Positions 1 to 9,432 of a stretch of DNA of 64,000 nucleotides are shown here, piece by piece. The notes under the pieces were generated by a model, which saw only the letters and a list, made by a program, of their open reading frames with translations, was not told the DNA's origin and did not search any database. The number at the start of each line of letters is the position of its first letter. The stretch's first letter is position 1. A program made the translations under genes and the position numbers. The stretch is from contig NZ_VBSB01000018.1 in the NCBI RefSeq assembly GCF_013337765.1, positions 52,644-116,643 on the forward strand. The letters are read 5' to 3'. Source of the DNA: Mycolicibacterium sphagni (lineage in GTDB: Bacteria; Actinomycetota; Actinomycetes; Mycobacteriales; Mycobacteriaceae).

Positions 1-3000
1 ATCGCCTAGAGCCATGGCGATCTCGTCGCTGGCCTCGCCCGGCAGGCTGCGCCAACCCATCATCACCTGAACCAGCGGGCTGTGGGTCAGTGATCTCGTC
101 GGGTTCACCCTGTCGACGACCACCTCGAAGGGCACGTCCTGGTGTTCATAGGCGGCCAGGCTGCGAGTGCGCACCTGCGCCAGCAATTCGGCGACGGTTG
201 GGTCACCACCCACATCGACGCGCAACACCAGGGTGTTGACAAAAAACCCGACTAAGTCGTCGAGAGCAGCGTCCCGGCGTCCCCCGATCGGGAACCCCAC
301 CGCCACATCAGAACTCGCGGAGAGCTTGGCCAACAACACCGCCAACGCCGCCTGCATCACCATGAAGCTTGTCGCATTGTGCTTACGAGCCATCTGAGCT
401 ATCCGCTGCTGCAACTCGATGGGCCAGTGCACCGAGATGCTTGCGCCGCTTTGGTCGGCCACCGGCGGATACGGCCGGTCCGTCGGCAACTGCAGTCGGT
501 CAGGCATCCCCGCCAACGCATCCTGCCAGTAGGCGAGCTGCCCGGCGATCAAGCTGTCCTGGTCATCGAAGTCTCCGAATTGCGCGCGCTGCCACAACGT
601 GTAATCCACGTACTGCACTGGCAATTCGGACCACATGGGTGCGATCCCCAGGCACCGGCAGACATAGGCAATGCCCAGGTCTTTCACCATCGGGGCGGCC
701 GACAGGCCGTCGGCGGCGATATGGTGCGCCACCGCCACCACCGCGTGGTCATCGTCGGCAATGCGGAAAAGCGATACGTGCAAGGGGATTTCGGCTGCGA
801 GGTCGAATGCGTGACGCGCCGCAGCGCCGATGGCTTCGCTCAGTTGGCCTTCCGACCAATCCGCGGCATCGATGATTTCCCAGCCAAAGTCAGCCTGCTC
901 GGCGGGCAGCACCACCTGCTGTGGTACGCCAGCAGGTGCTGCGAACAGCGTCCGCAAGCTTTCGTGACGGGCGACGACGTCGGCCATCGCCGCGCCCAGC
1001 GCGTCGGCATTCAGAGTCCCCTTCAGCCGCAATGCCAACGGCATGTTGTACGTCGGCGAGGGCCCCTGCAATTGGTCAAGGAACCACAACCGGTTCTGGG
1101 AGAACGACAACGGAATCACCGCGGGCCGCTCCACCGGCACCAGCGGTGCCAGTCGCTCACCCTCACCTCCGATGAGGAGCGCCAATTGGGCCACCGAGGG
1201 CGCATCAAACAACGTCCGCACCGAAAGACCCGCGTTCAGACCGGAATTGACCGCTGCGATCAGGCGCATCGCCGAGAGCGAATCGCCACCCAGATCGAAG
1301 AACGACTGCTCCACACCGACGCGTTCCACATCCAACACTTGGGCAAAGATGCCGGCCAGGATCTCCTCGACTGCGGTTGCCGGAGCGCGGTAACCGTCGG
1401 TGTCCCGATAGTCCGGCGCCGGCAGGGCGCGCTGGTCGAGTTTTCCGTTGACGGTCATCGGCATCGTGTCGAGTACCACGACGCCGGCCGGCACCATATA
1501 GGCCGGGAGTCGGTCAGCCAGCTCGGTCCGCAGCGCGGTCGGGTCCAGGGGGGCTGAAGCCGCGGTCACATACCCCACCAGACGCTTGTCACCGGGTCGG
1601 TCCTCACGAGCGACCACCGCCGCCTGTGCCACGCCATCCAGTCCGGCCAAGGCCGCCTGCACTTCGCCCAGCTCGATGCGATACCCGCGGATCTTGACCT
1701 GCTCATCGGCGCGCCCGATGTAGCGCAGCTGCCCGTCGGCGCCCCACGACACCAGGTCTCCGGTGCGGTACAGCCGCGTGCCTGGACGCCCAAACGGACT
1801 GGCGACAAAACGCGTCGCGGTCAACCCGGCCCGGCGCACGTATCCATACGCCAGCCCGGCACCGGCCACATACAGCTCCCCGACCACACCGGCCGGCACC
1901 GGCCGCAGCCACCCATCCAGAACAAAAAAACCAAGACTGGCCAGCGGCACTCCGATCGGGCTGACAGTGCTCTCGACGTCGGCTGCGGCGATCGGCCGCC
2001 GCAACGAGGCATGCACCGTCGTCTCGGTGATCCCATACATGTTGATCAGCCGCGGCAGACCCGGGTGATTGTCCAGCCACGTCCCAAGACGGTGCGGTTC
2101 TAGCGCTTCACCGCCGAACACCACCATCTGCAGTTTGAGCTGGTATTCCTCACCAAGCGTTCGCAATTGGGGCCACCCGAGCCAGTGCAGCACTTCACGT
2201 TCGAACGCCGTGGTCGCTCGTTCCCACCAGCGTTGCGCATCGACGTTCTGCAGCGCATAAAACGCGGACGGGGTCCGGCTCAGAACAGTGACCTCTTCGG
2301 CGACCAGCAGCGCGAGAAGCTCCTCCGGAGAACGGATCACCTCTTCTGGCACCACCACCAACCGGCCGCCACCCAGCAGCGCGCCGAAGATCTCCCACAC
2401 GGAGAAGTCAAAGGCCGACGAATGACACTGCGTCCACACCTGACCCGCCAAATCCAGGTCGGCGCCCAGGGTGTCGAGCAACCGGATCACGTTGCGATGC
2501 GGAATGGCCACGCCCTTGGGGGTTCCCGTGGTGCCCGAGGTGTAGATGATGTAAGCCACATCATCGGGAGCCGGCGTCGCCAGCGCGGTGCTGTGTTGGG
2601 CGTCGGCAACATAGTCGTTCAGGTCCGCAACATCGATGACCGCCACACCGCAGCCGGCCAGCCGATCCGCCAGAGCGGCAGTGGTGATCGCGGCAATCGG
2701 TGCAGCGTCACCGAGGACGAATTCAATCCGGGCCGCCGGCACCGCCGGGTCGATCGGCACGTAAGCCGCGCCGGTTTTCAGCACCGCCATGATCGCGACG
2801 ATCGCCTCGATCGACCGGGGCATCAGCAGCGCCACATACTCACCCGGGCCAGCACCCTGGCCGGCCAGCAGATGCGCTAACCGGTCCGCGGCCTCATCGA
2901 GCTCGCGGTATGTGCACGAACGATCACCGAAGGTGACCGCAACCGCCTCCGGGATGCAGGCGACCTGCGCGGCGAACAACGCCGGAATCGACGCGGATGT

Positions 3001-6000
3001 GGGCTCCGGCTGCGACAGCACCGCCCGGTTGCCCCACTCGTCCAGGCGGGCGTGCTCATCGGAGTCCAGAAGGTCCATCGACGACAACGGCCGTGTCGGG
3101 TCGGCAGCCATCGCCGCTAATACCCGGTTGAATCGCTCGACCAGTGTTTCGATGCCGGCCGCGTCGAACACGTCGGTGTCGAATTGGACGTGAAGCTCCA
3201 GTTCGCGGCCCGGGTTGGCAAGCACAACCAGCGGGTAGTGGTTGTATTCGTGAGCGGCGATGTCGGTGACGGCCAAATCCTGGTCGCCGGTCAACTTGCT
3301 GGCGTCGATCGGGTAGTTCTCGTACGCGAACATGGCGTCGAACAACTGGTCGTGACCGGTGATGCGGTGAATCTCGCTGAGCGCCAAGTGCTGGTGCTCA
3401 AGTGTGTCGTTGTGGGCACCGTGCAGCTGATCGAGCAGGTCGGCAGTGGTGGTCGCCGTCGTGATGCGTCCGCGCACCGGCACCGTGTTGATCAGCAGGC
3501 CCACCATCGAGTCGGCGCCGGGCAGCTCGGCCGGCCTACCTGAGACCGCGGTGCCGAAAACGACATCTCGCTGACCGGTCAGCTGGCACAGAACCTGCGC
3601 GAACGCGCTCTGCAACACGACGCTGACGGTGGTGTGGTGCGCTCGGGCGAGCTCGCCGATGGCCTGCGTGGTCTGCTCAGGCACCCGGTGGAAGGCAACG
3701 CCGTGCTGCCCCAACCCCATTCGGTCTGGCGCGCCGACAAAAGTTGGCGTGTCAAAACCGGCCAGCACCCCACCCCAGGCCGCCCTCGCGGCATCCAGAT
3801 CCTGCTCGGCCAGCCAATCGACGAACCGGCGATACGGCACCGGCGCGGGCAGCCGCTGCCCGTAATACCCCGCGAATATCTCCCCCAGCAGGACCGGTAG
3901 CGACCAGCCGTCCAACACGATGTGGTGATTGGTAAGCACAAACCGGTACTCGTCTTTTGCGGCACGGATCAACGCCGCCCGGAACACCGGAGCGCCGGAG
4001 GCAAGGTCGCAGACTGCGACGCGCTCGGCAGCACACACCTCCGCGATCTGCTGCGCGGCGTCGGCACCATCGGTGTCGAGCTCGACGTATTGCCAGGGAA
4101 CCACCGGATCAGCCGGGATGATCTGCACCGGCTCGCCGAACTGTGCGGTGAAGCTGGCGGCCAGGTTGGGATGCCTGGTGAGCATCGTCTGCACCGCCTC
4201 GCGAAGCCGGTGCTGGTCGAGCGGGCCGGCCACGGTGATATTCAGCTGCGTCGCATACACATCGTCGGTGCCGTTCGCGGCGCCGGCGAGGAACAGAAGA
4301 CCCTGCTGCAACGGGGTCAGCGGCAACACGTCAGCGATGCGGTATTGCCGGGCGAACACGTCGATCTGCTGCTGGCTGAGGCTGACGGCGAGATCTGAGG
4401 GCGTCAACCCACCCCCGCCGCCACGCACGTGGGCGCAGATCCCGGTCAGGGCGTCGAACCACAATTCGCTCAGTCGGTTGACCTGAGCATCCGTCAGCAG
4501 GGACGGCGCCCAGGTCCAGCCGGCGCGCAGGGACGGGCCGGCGTCGGTGTCGACGGTGCCGGCGTTGAGTTCGACCGTGTGCACCAGCGGCATCGACAGC
4601 TTCGTGTTGGGGTTGATGTCAGACAGGCCATCCCAGCAGATCTGCCATGCATCGGCCGGTTCGTCGGACGCCTCGGCGGCCGTCGAACCCAGGCGGCCCA
4701 GGTAGTTGAACCCGATCGACGGGTCGTCCCCGTCCAGGTCGACGTCGTCGTTCAGATAGCGCAGCGCCCCGTAGGTCAAACCGTCGGGGAGGGTGCGTAG
4801 TTGTTCCTTGGCGTTCTTGACAAGCGCGCCCAACGCCGGCCCGCCGGCCAGAACCTGTGCCCAATCCAGTCCACCGACCGTCAACGAAACCGGATATTTG
4901 GCGGTGAACCATCCCACCGTGCGGGACAGGTCGATAACGTCAGTCTCGCCCGCCAACTCGTCGTTGCGGCCGTGGCCCTCCACGTCGATGGCGATCTGCT
5001 CGTCACCGGCGCCCAAAAACTCGGCAACCGCCAATCCGAATGCGATCAAAAGGATTTCGTGCACCCCGGCGTGGAACGCTGTGGGTACCTCACCGAGCAG
5101 CATCCGCGTGGTCGCGACATCCAGGTCCATCGACGCGTTCCCCGCCGTGGCCATCGTTTCCACGCCGCGCCCGACCGCCGGCAGCGCCGAGCGCACAGCC
5201 TCGATCTGCCGCCACGTCTCGGCCTGCTCGACCACACCGGGCTCGCGCGCGTATTCGGCGAGCACCGATGTCCAGCGAGCAAACGAGGTCCCTGTCTCCG
5301 GCAAGAACACGTCCTGGTCGGCGCGATGCTGAGACCAGGCAATGTTCAAGTCTTCCAGAAGAATTCGCCAGGAAACGCCGTCGACGGCGAGGTGATGAAC
5401 GATTGCCACCAGCCGTCCGGTGGACACCACCCACAGCGCACTGATCATCAAGCCGGCGCGCGGGTTCAGCCGCGCCTGGGCCTCGGCCATCGCCTCATCG
5501 GTCAGCGCATCGACGGTGTGCAAGCAGTCACGGGCGTCGATCGTCCCGGCCTCAGGCACGTCAAGCGACCAGCCACCGACACCGTCGTCGGAGACCCGCA
5601 GGCGCAGCATGGCATGCCGATCCAGCAAGGCTTGGAGCATCGCGATGACATCAGCCTCGCCGGCACCTGTTGGGGCTTGTACCACCACGGTCTGATTGAA
5701 CTGATCGATCGAAATACCGGAGTTTTCAAGGCTTTCCAGCCAACGGATGATCGGAGTGGCCGAAACCGGACCGACCCCGCTGTCGCTTCCGTCGGTGTCA
5801 CCGTCGGCCACTGTCGCCACGGCGGCCAGCCGGGCCACGGTCTGCTCGACAAAAATGTCCCTTGGCCGGCACAGCACACCCGCGGCACGGGCGCGGGCCA
5901 CCACCTGCATCGACAGAATGCTGTCGCCACCGAGCTCGAAGAACGACTCGTCGACCCCGACCTTGTCCAGCCCGAGGACTTGGGCGTAGATGCCGGCCAG

Positions 6001-8925
6001 AATCTCCTCCACCGCATCGGTCGGCGCGGTATAGCTGTCGACAGCCTGATATTCGGGCGCGGGCAAGGCTTTGGTATCGAGTTTGCCGTTGACCGTCAGC
6101 GGCAGTGCATCCATCACGACAACAGCAGTGGGAACCATGTAGGCGGGCAGCTTCTCGGCCATCATGGTCCGCACGGCGACCGGATCCGCATCGCCGGTAA
6201 AGTAGCCCACCAGACGCTTGTCGCCGGGGCGGTCCTCGCGGGCGATCACCACCGCCTGCTTCACGCCATCCACCCCGGCCAATGCCGCCTGCACCTCGCC
6301 AAGCTCGATGCGATAGCCGCGAATCTTGACCTGCTCGTCGGCACGCCCCATATATCGCAGCTGTCCGTCGGCAGCCCAGTAGGCGAGATCCCCTGTGCGA
6401 TACATCCGCTCGCCGGGATTCCCGAACGGACAGGCGACGAACCGGGTCGCCGACAAACCAGCACGCCCGACGTAGCCTTGTGCCAGACCGGCGCCCGCCA
6501 CGTACAACTCGCCGACGACACCGGTCGGCGCGAGGCGCATCCAGCTGTCGAGGACGAAGAAGCCGAGGTGGCGCAGCGGCACTCCGATCGGGCTGACCAC
6601 ACTGTCGAGATCTGCGTCCACGATCTCGCGGAACGACGCGTGCACCGTCGTCTCGGTGATGCCATACATGTTGATCAGACGCGGTGCCACCGGGTGCATC
6701 TTCCGCCACGCCCGAAGGCGTTGCGGCTCAAGCGCTTCCCCACCGAATACCACTGCTTTGAGCGTGAGCTGATCGGCGAGTTCCGGCTGCGTCTCCGCGG
6801 CGGCCTGCAGGGCATAGAACGCCGACGGCGTCTGACTGAGCATCGTGACCTGCTCGGCAGCCAGCAGTGCGTGCAAGTCCTCCGGCGAGCGGACCACCGC
6901 GTCGGGCGCCACCACGACACGGCCACCGTAGAGCAGTGCTCCCCAGATCTCCCACACCGAAAAGTCGAAAGCCAGTGAATGGCATTGCGACCACACCTGC
7001 CCCGCCAGATCCAGGTCGGCATTCAACGTTTCGAGCAGCCGAGTCACGTTCCCGTGCGGGATCGCCACGCCCTTCGGAGTACCTGTGGTACCGGAGGTGT
7101 AGATGATGTAGGCGACGTCGTCGGCACGCGGGCTTGATAGTGCTGCGCCGGTGGAGGTTTCGGCGCCCGAGTTCGCAAGATCGTCGATGGCGATAATTCG
7201 CAGGTCTTGTCCGTCGAGCAGATCAGCCAAGGCCGTGTTGGTGAGCACGACGGTCGGCGTGGAGTCGGCGAGTACGAACTGCATCCTCGTCGCCGGCACT
7301 GCCGGGTCGATCGGCACATAGGCCGCTCCGGTCTTCACGACCGCCAACATCGCCACGATGGCTTCGGACGCCCGAGGCAACAACAGTGCCACTCGTTTTC
7401 CCGGGCCCACGCCACTGGCAGCGAGCACGCGCGCCAACCGGTCGGTCTCCGCATCGAGGTCGCGGTACGTCATCGAGGCGCCCTGGCAGGTCAGCGCCTG
7501 CGCGTCCGGGGTTTGCACCGCCTGTGCAGCGAACGCTTCAGCGATCGTCAGCGGCGTGCTGACCGGGGCGGTCAACGCGTCCCGGTTCCCCCACGTTTCC
7601 AGCCGATCACGCTCGGGGGCATCAAGGACGTCCACCGACGACAACGGTCGAGTCGGGTCGGCGGCCATGACCTCCAGCACCTGCTCCAACCGCCAGGCCA
7701 AATCGGCGACTTCCATATCCGAGAAAAGCCCGGAACCCAAAGTGCTGAGAAAAAGGTCGTGGCCGACGCCGGAGAAAACAAATCCAAACCCGCCCACAAA
7801 CGACGAATTGGTCATCGACGCAGTTGCCGGGATACCACCGAAGTCAACCGAGAATGCCATCGGGAAGATATCGATGACCACTCGGTCAGATGATTGCGCC
7901 ACACCACGGTGATGAATTTTGCGTTCGAGGGCCGGCACCGGATATCTCTGCCGCAACAGCGCTTCCTGGATGCGTCCGTCGACATGCCCACAAAGATCCT
8001 TGACGGTGGACCCGGCGACGAGGTTGAGCACCAACGGCACCACGCCGGCGAGCATGCCCGGCAACGTCTTCGACTCCGCAACCACCCGCCGGCTCACGGG
8101 CAGGTCGAGGACCACTTCCGAGCCTTGGGCACAGTGGTCGCGCACCAGCAGCGCGCACGCCGCGATGATCACCGATGCACGTGGGATGTTCCACGCATCC
8201 GACAACCCTTGGACGCGGCGCAATACCTCAGGGTCCAGCTGCACTGGCACCGACTGCCAATTCGGATCACGCTCACTCGCGGTTTCCATCAAACCGGATT
8301 TCGAGTCGCTTTCCGGTGGCAGGTTATTGGTCCAATACGCTTCATCGTCGCGATAGGTGTCGGAAGCTTCGTATTCCGATTCGCAATCGACCAAGTCCTG
8401 CAGTGAACCAAAGAAGGCGGGCGGAATTGGTTCACCTGCGGCGACGGCAGAATAAACCGATGCGATACGGTTACCGACCAGTCCAATACCGGCCGCATCG
8501 ATCACAATGTGGTGAAAACAAGCGAATGTGTACAGTTCCGCGGGACCCGTGCGGAATACCGCGTATCTGAACAGCGGCCCGGTAAGCGGCAATGGCGTGC
8601 GTTGAATCGACAATGCCGTTTCCTGGACAGCCAGAGTCGGATCGTCCGAACCGCTCAGGTCGTAGATCTCCAGCTCGATGTCGGGATAGTCGATCGCCCG
8701 CTGGTAGACCTGGCCGTCCTCCTCGAAGAACGCGGCCCGGATCGGTTCAGCCTCCTGCGTCACCCGCCGGACCGTCCACTCAAGGACCTCCAGGTCCAGC
8801 TCGCCGTCGATCTTCATCAGCAAGCCGGCTTGCCACTCGGCACCGGACTGATGACCCGTTTCGTGGGCCAGCCAGATGTCCAGCTGCGCGCGCGTCAGCG
8901 GTAAGGCGCCATTTTCAAGTCCCAT
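1..8925 (-). CDS. Non-ribosomal peptide synthetase, modules 1-2 and start of module 3 (partial, runs off the window)
   Basis: This is a lipopeptide-type NRPS of which 2,975 residues lie in the window. The order is C1 (about 1-440, HHIVIDA at 138-144), A1 (445-950), T1 (LGGDS, Ser1002), E1 (HHLAVDG from 1177), C2 (HHIVLDG from 1667), A2 (1960-2490), T2 (LGGDS, Ser2549) and C3 (HHIAADG from 2734), cut at base 1. A1 and A2 give the same binding-pocket code by alignment to GrsA, DFWSVGMVHK, close to the known Thr code DFWNIGMVHK. Only module 1 has an epimerization domain, so the predicted start is acyl-D-Thr-L-Thr. C1 at the N-terminus fits a lipoinitiating condensation domain. The ATG at 8925 lies 15 bases after mbtH, so the two are co-transcribed. 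It resembles Mps1 of GPL biosynthesis in layout, but Mps1 starts with Phe. Confidence 0.95.
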   Translation of the reverse strand, partial: MGLENGALPLTRAQLDIWLAHETGHQSGAEWQAGLLMKIDGELDLEVLEWTVRRVTQEAEPIRAAFFEEDGQVYQRAIDYPDIELEIYDLSGSDDPTLAVQETALSIQRTPLPLTGPLFRYAVFRTGPAELYTFACFHHIVIDAAGIGLVGNRIASVYSAVAAGEPIPPAFFGSLQDLVDCESEYEASDTYRDDEAYWTNNLPPESDSKSGLMETASERDPNWQSVPVQLDPEVLRRVQGLSDAWNIPRASVIIAACALLVRDHCAQGSEVVLDLPVSRRVVAESKTLPGMLAGVVPLVLNLVAGSTVKDLCGHVDGRIQEALLRQRYPVPALERKIHHRGVAQSSDRVVIDIFPMAFSVDFGGIPATASMTNSSFVGGFGFVFSGVGHDLFLSTLGSGLFSDMEVADLAWRLEQVLEVMAADPTRPLSSVDVLDAPERDRLETWGNRDALTAPVSTPLTIAEAFAAQAVQTPDAQALTCQGASMTYRDLDAETDRLARVLAASGVGPGKRVALLLPRASEAIVAMLAVVKTGAAYVPIDPAVPATRMQFVLADSTPTVVLTNTALADLLDGQDLRIIAIDDLANSGAETSTGAALSSPRADDVAYIIYTSGTTGTPKGVAIPHGNVTRLLETLNADLDLAGQVWSQCHSLAFDFSVWEIWGALLYGGRVVVAPDAVVRSPEDLHALLAAEQVTMLSQTPSAFYALQAAAETQPELADQLTLKAVVFGGEALEPQRLRAWRKMHPVAPRLINMYGITETTVHASFREIVDADLDSVVSPIGVPLRHLGFFVLDSWMRLAPTGVVGELYVAGAGLAQGYVGRAGLSATRFVACPFGNPGERMYRTGDLAYWAADGQLRYMGRADEQVKIRGYRIELGEVQAALAGVDGVKQAVVIAREDRPGDKRLVGYFTGDADPVAVRTMMAEKLPAYMVPTAVVVMDALPLTVNGKLDTKALPAPEYQAVDSYTAPTDAVEEILAGIYAQVLGLDKVGVDESFFELGGDSILSMQVVARARAAGVLCRPRDIFVEQTVARLAAVATVADGDTDGSDSGVGPVSATPIIRWLESLENSGISIDQFNQTVVVQAPTGAGEADVIAMLQALLDRHAMLRLRVSDDGVGGWSLDVPEAGTIDARDCLHTVDALTDEAMAEAQARLNPRAGLMISALWVVSTGRLVAIVHHLAVDGVSWRILLEDLNIAWSQHRADQDVFLPETGTSFARWTSVLAEYAREPGVVEQAETWRQIEAVRSALPAVGRGVETMATAGNASMDLDVATTRMLLGEVPTAFHAGVHEILLIAFGLAVAEFLGAGDEQIAIDVEGHGRNDELAGETDVIDLSRTVGWFTAKYPVSLTVGGLDWAQVLAGGPALGALVKNAKEQLRTLPDGLTYGALRYLNDDVDLDGDDPSIGFNYLGRLGSTAAEASDEPADAWQICWDGLSDINPNTKLSMPLVHTVELNAGTVDTDAGPSLRAGWTWAPSLLTDAQVNRLSELWFDALTGICAHVRGGGGGLTPSDLAVSLSQQQIDVFARQYRIADVLPLTPLQQGLLFLAGAANGTDDVYATQLNITVAGPLDQHRLREAVQTMLTRHPNLAASFTAQFGEPVQIIPADPVVPWQYVELDTDGADAAQQIAEVCAAERVAVCDLASGAPVFRAALIRAAKDEYRFVLTNHHIVLDGWSLPVLLGEIFAGYYGQRLPAPVPYRRFVDWLAEQDLDAARAAWGGVLAGFDTPTFVGAPDRMGLGQHGVAFHRVPEQTTQAIGELARAHHTTVSVVLQSAFAQVLCQLTGQRDVVFGTAVSGRPAELPGADSMVGLLINTVPVRGRITTATTTADLLDQLHGAHNDTLEHQHLALSEIHRITGHDQLFDAMFAYENYPIDASKLTGDQDLAVTDIAAHEYNHYPLVVLANPGRELELHVQFDTDVFDAAGIETLVERFNRVLAAMAADPTRPLSSMDLLDSDEHARLDEWGNRAVLSQPEPTSASIPALFAAQVACIPEAVAVTFGDRSCTYRELDEAADRLAHLLAGQGAGPGEYVALLMPRSIEAIVAIMAVLKTGAAYVPIDPAVPAARIEFVLGDAAPIAAITTAALADRLAGCGVAVIDVADLNDYVADAQHSTALATPAPDDVAYIIYTSGTTGTPKGVAIPHRNVIRLLDTLGADLDLAGQVWTQCHSSAFDFSVWEIFGALLGGGRLVVVPEEVIRSPEELLALLVAEEVTVLSRTPSAFYALQNVDAQRWWERATTAFEREVLHWLGWPQLRTLGEEYQLKLQMVVFGGEALEPHRLGTWLDNHPGLPRLINMYGITETTVHASLRRPIAAADVESTVSPIGVPLASLGFFVLDGWLRPVPAGVVGELYVAGAGLAYGYVRRAGLTATRFVASPFGRPGTRLYRTGDLVSWGADGQLRYIGRADEQVKIRGYRIELGEVQAALAGLDGVAQAAVVAREDRPGDKRLVGYVTAASAPLDPTALRTELADRLPAYMVPAGVVVLDTMPMTVNGKLDQRALPAPDYRDTDGYRAPATAVEEILAGIFAQVLDVERVGVEQSFFDLGGDSLSAMRLIAAVNSGLNAGLSVRTLFDAPSVAQLALLIGGEGERLAPLVPVERPAVIPLSFSQNRLWFLDQLQGPSPTYNMPLALRLKGTLNADALGAAMADVVARHESLRTLFAAPAGVPQQVVLPAEQADFGWEIIDAADWSEGQLSEAIGAAARHAFDLAAEIPLHVSLFRIADDDHAVVAVAHHIAADGLSAAPMVKDLGIAYVCRCLGIAPMWSELPVQYVDYTLWQRAQFGDFDDQDSLIAGQLAYWQDALAGMPDRLQLPTDRPYPPVADQSGASISVHWPIELQQRIAQMARKHNATSFMVMQAALAVLLAKLSASSDVAVGFPIGGRRDAALDDLVGFFVNTLVLRVDVGGDPTVAELLAQVRTRSLAAYEHQDVPFEVVVDRVNPTRSLTHSPLVQVMMGWRSLPGEASDEIAMALGD

Positions 8926-8940
8926 TGGTTGCCTTGCCAC

Positions 8941-9177
8941 CTACGCAGATTCTTGGGCAGGAGCTGCCGCTGCCAACCTCTCGCGTAGCGTCCTGGGCCG
9001 GATGTCGGTCCAGTTCTGCTCGATGTAATCCAGACACGCGGCGCGCTCCGCTTCGCCGTAGGCCACCCGCCAGCCAGCCGGAACGTCGGCAAACACCGGC
9101 CACAGGCTGTGCTGGTCTTCGTCGTTGACCAACACGAAAAAGCTGCCGCTGTCGTCGTCAAAAGGGTTGACGCTCAC
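8941..9177 (-). CDS. mbtH: MbtH-like NRPS accessory protein
   Basis: This small protein binds and activates NRPS adenylation domains. From the chosen GTG it has 78 residues and shows the family hallmarks: an N-terminal NPFDDD, then SLWP with the two conserved Trp regions (SLWP and GWRV), and a C-terminal NWTDIRP. An upstream ATG at 9192 is in frame, but GTG at 9177 has a GGAGG just before it and gives the usual start VSVNPFDDD. It lies 15 bases upstream of the NRPS on the same strand, the same order as mbtH-mps1 in GPL loci. It is expected to serve A1 and A2 of that NRPS. Confidence 0.95.
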   Translation of the reverse strand: MSVNPFDDDSGSFFVLVNDEDQHSLWPVFADVPAGWRVAYGEAERAACLDYIEQNWTDIRPRTLRERLAAAAPAQESA

Positions 9178-9432
9178 CAGGCCTCCGACCATCCGTTATT
9201 GACATGCGAGTAAGAGCTTTCGAAACCTTACTGCCCCGTGTGACCGCTGTCACGGAGTTGGGTGTGAGCCACATCACTATGGCGCCGACGCGATCCAGCA
9301 ATCGCGGCTAAGTGCGCTGACACTGACGAAACGAGCGTCACTTGCGTGCTAAACCCGCCAGTCCCCCGGTTGCAGCTGTCCGTGCGGCAAAGATGCATGC
9401 GCTCACCGCACCGCCCCACGGGAGCGGCCGGC
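9178..9432. promoter_or_regulatory. Intergenic region, probable promoter of the mbtH-NRPS operon
   Basis: There are 255 bases between the mbtH start and the stop of the next gene on the same strand. I see no convincing coding frame. As the only gap upstream of mbtH it must hold the promoter unless transcription reads through from the glycosyltransferase. I could not pick a clear -10/-35 pair. Confidence 0.35.

Noticed and set aside
379..1557. Plus-strand open frame of 392 codons
   Set aside because: It is antisense to the T2/C3 region of the NRPS, which has HHIAADG and LGGDS in the minus frame; its own translation is low-complexity, rich in His, Arg and Gly.
4801..6978. Long plus-strand open frame of 725 codons
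   Set aside because: It is antisense to the NRPS E1/A1 region, where the minus strand encodes clear A, T and E domain motifs. Long antisense frames are common in GC-rich DNA with strong third-position bias.
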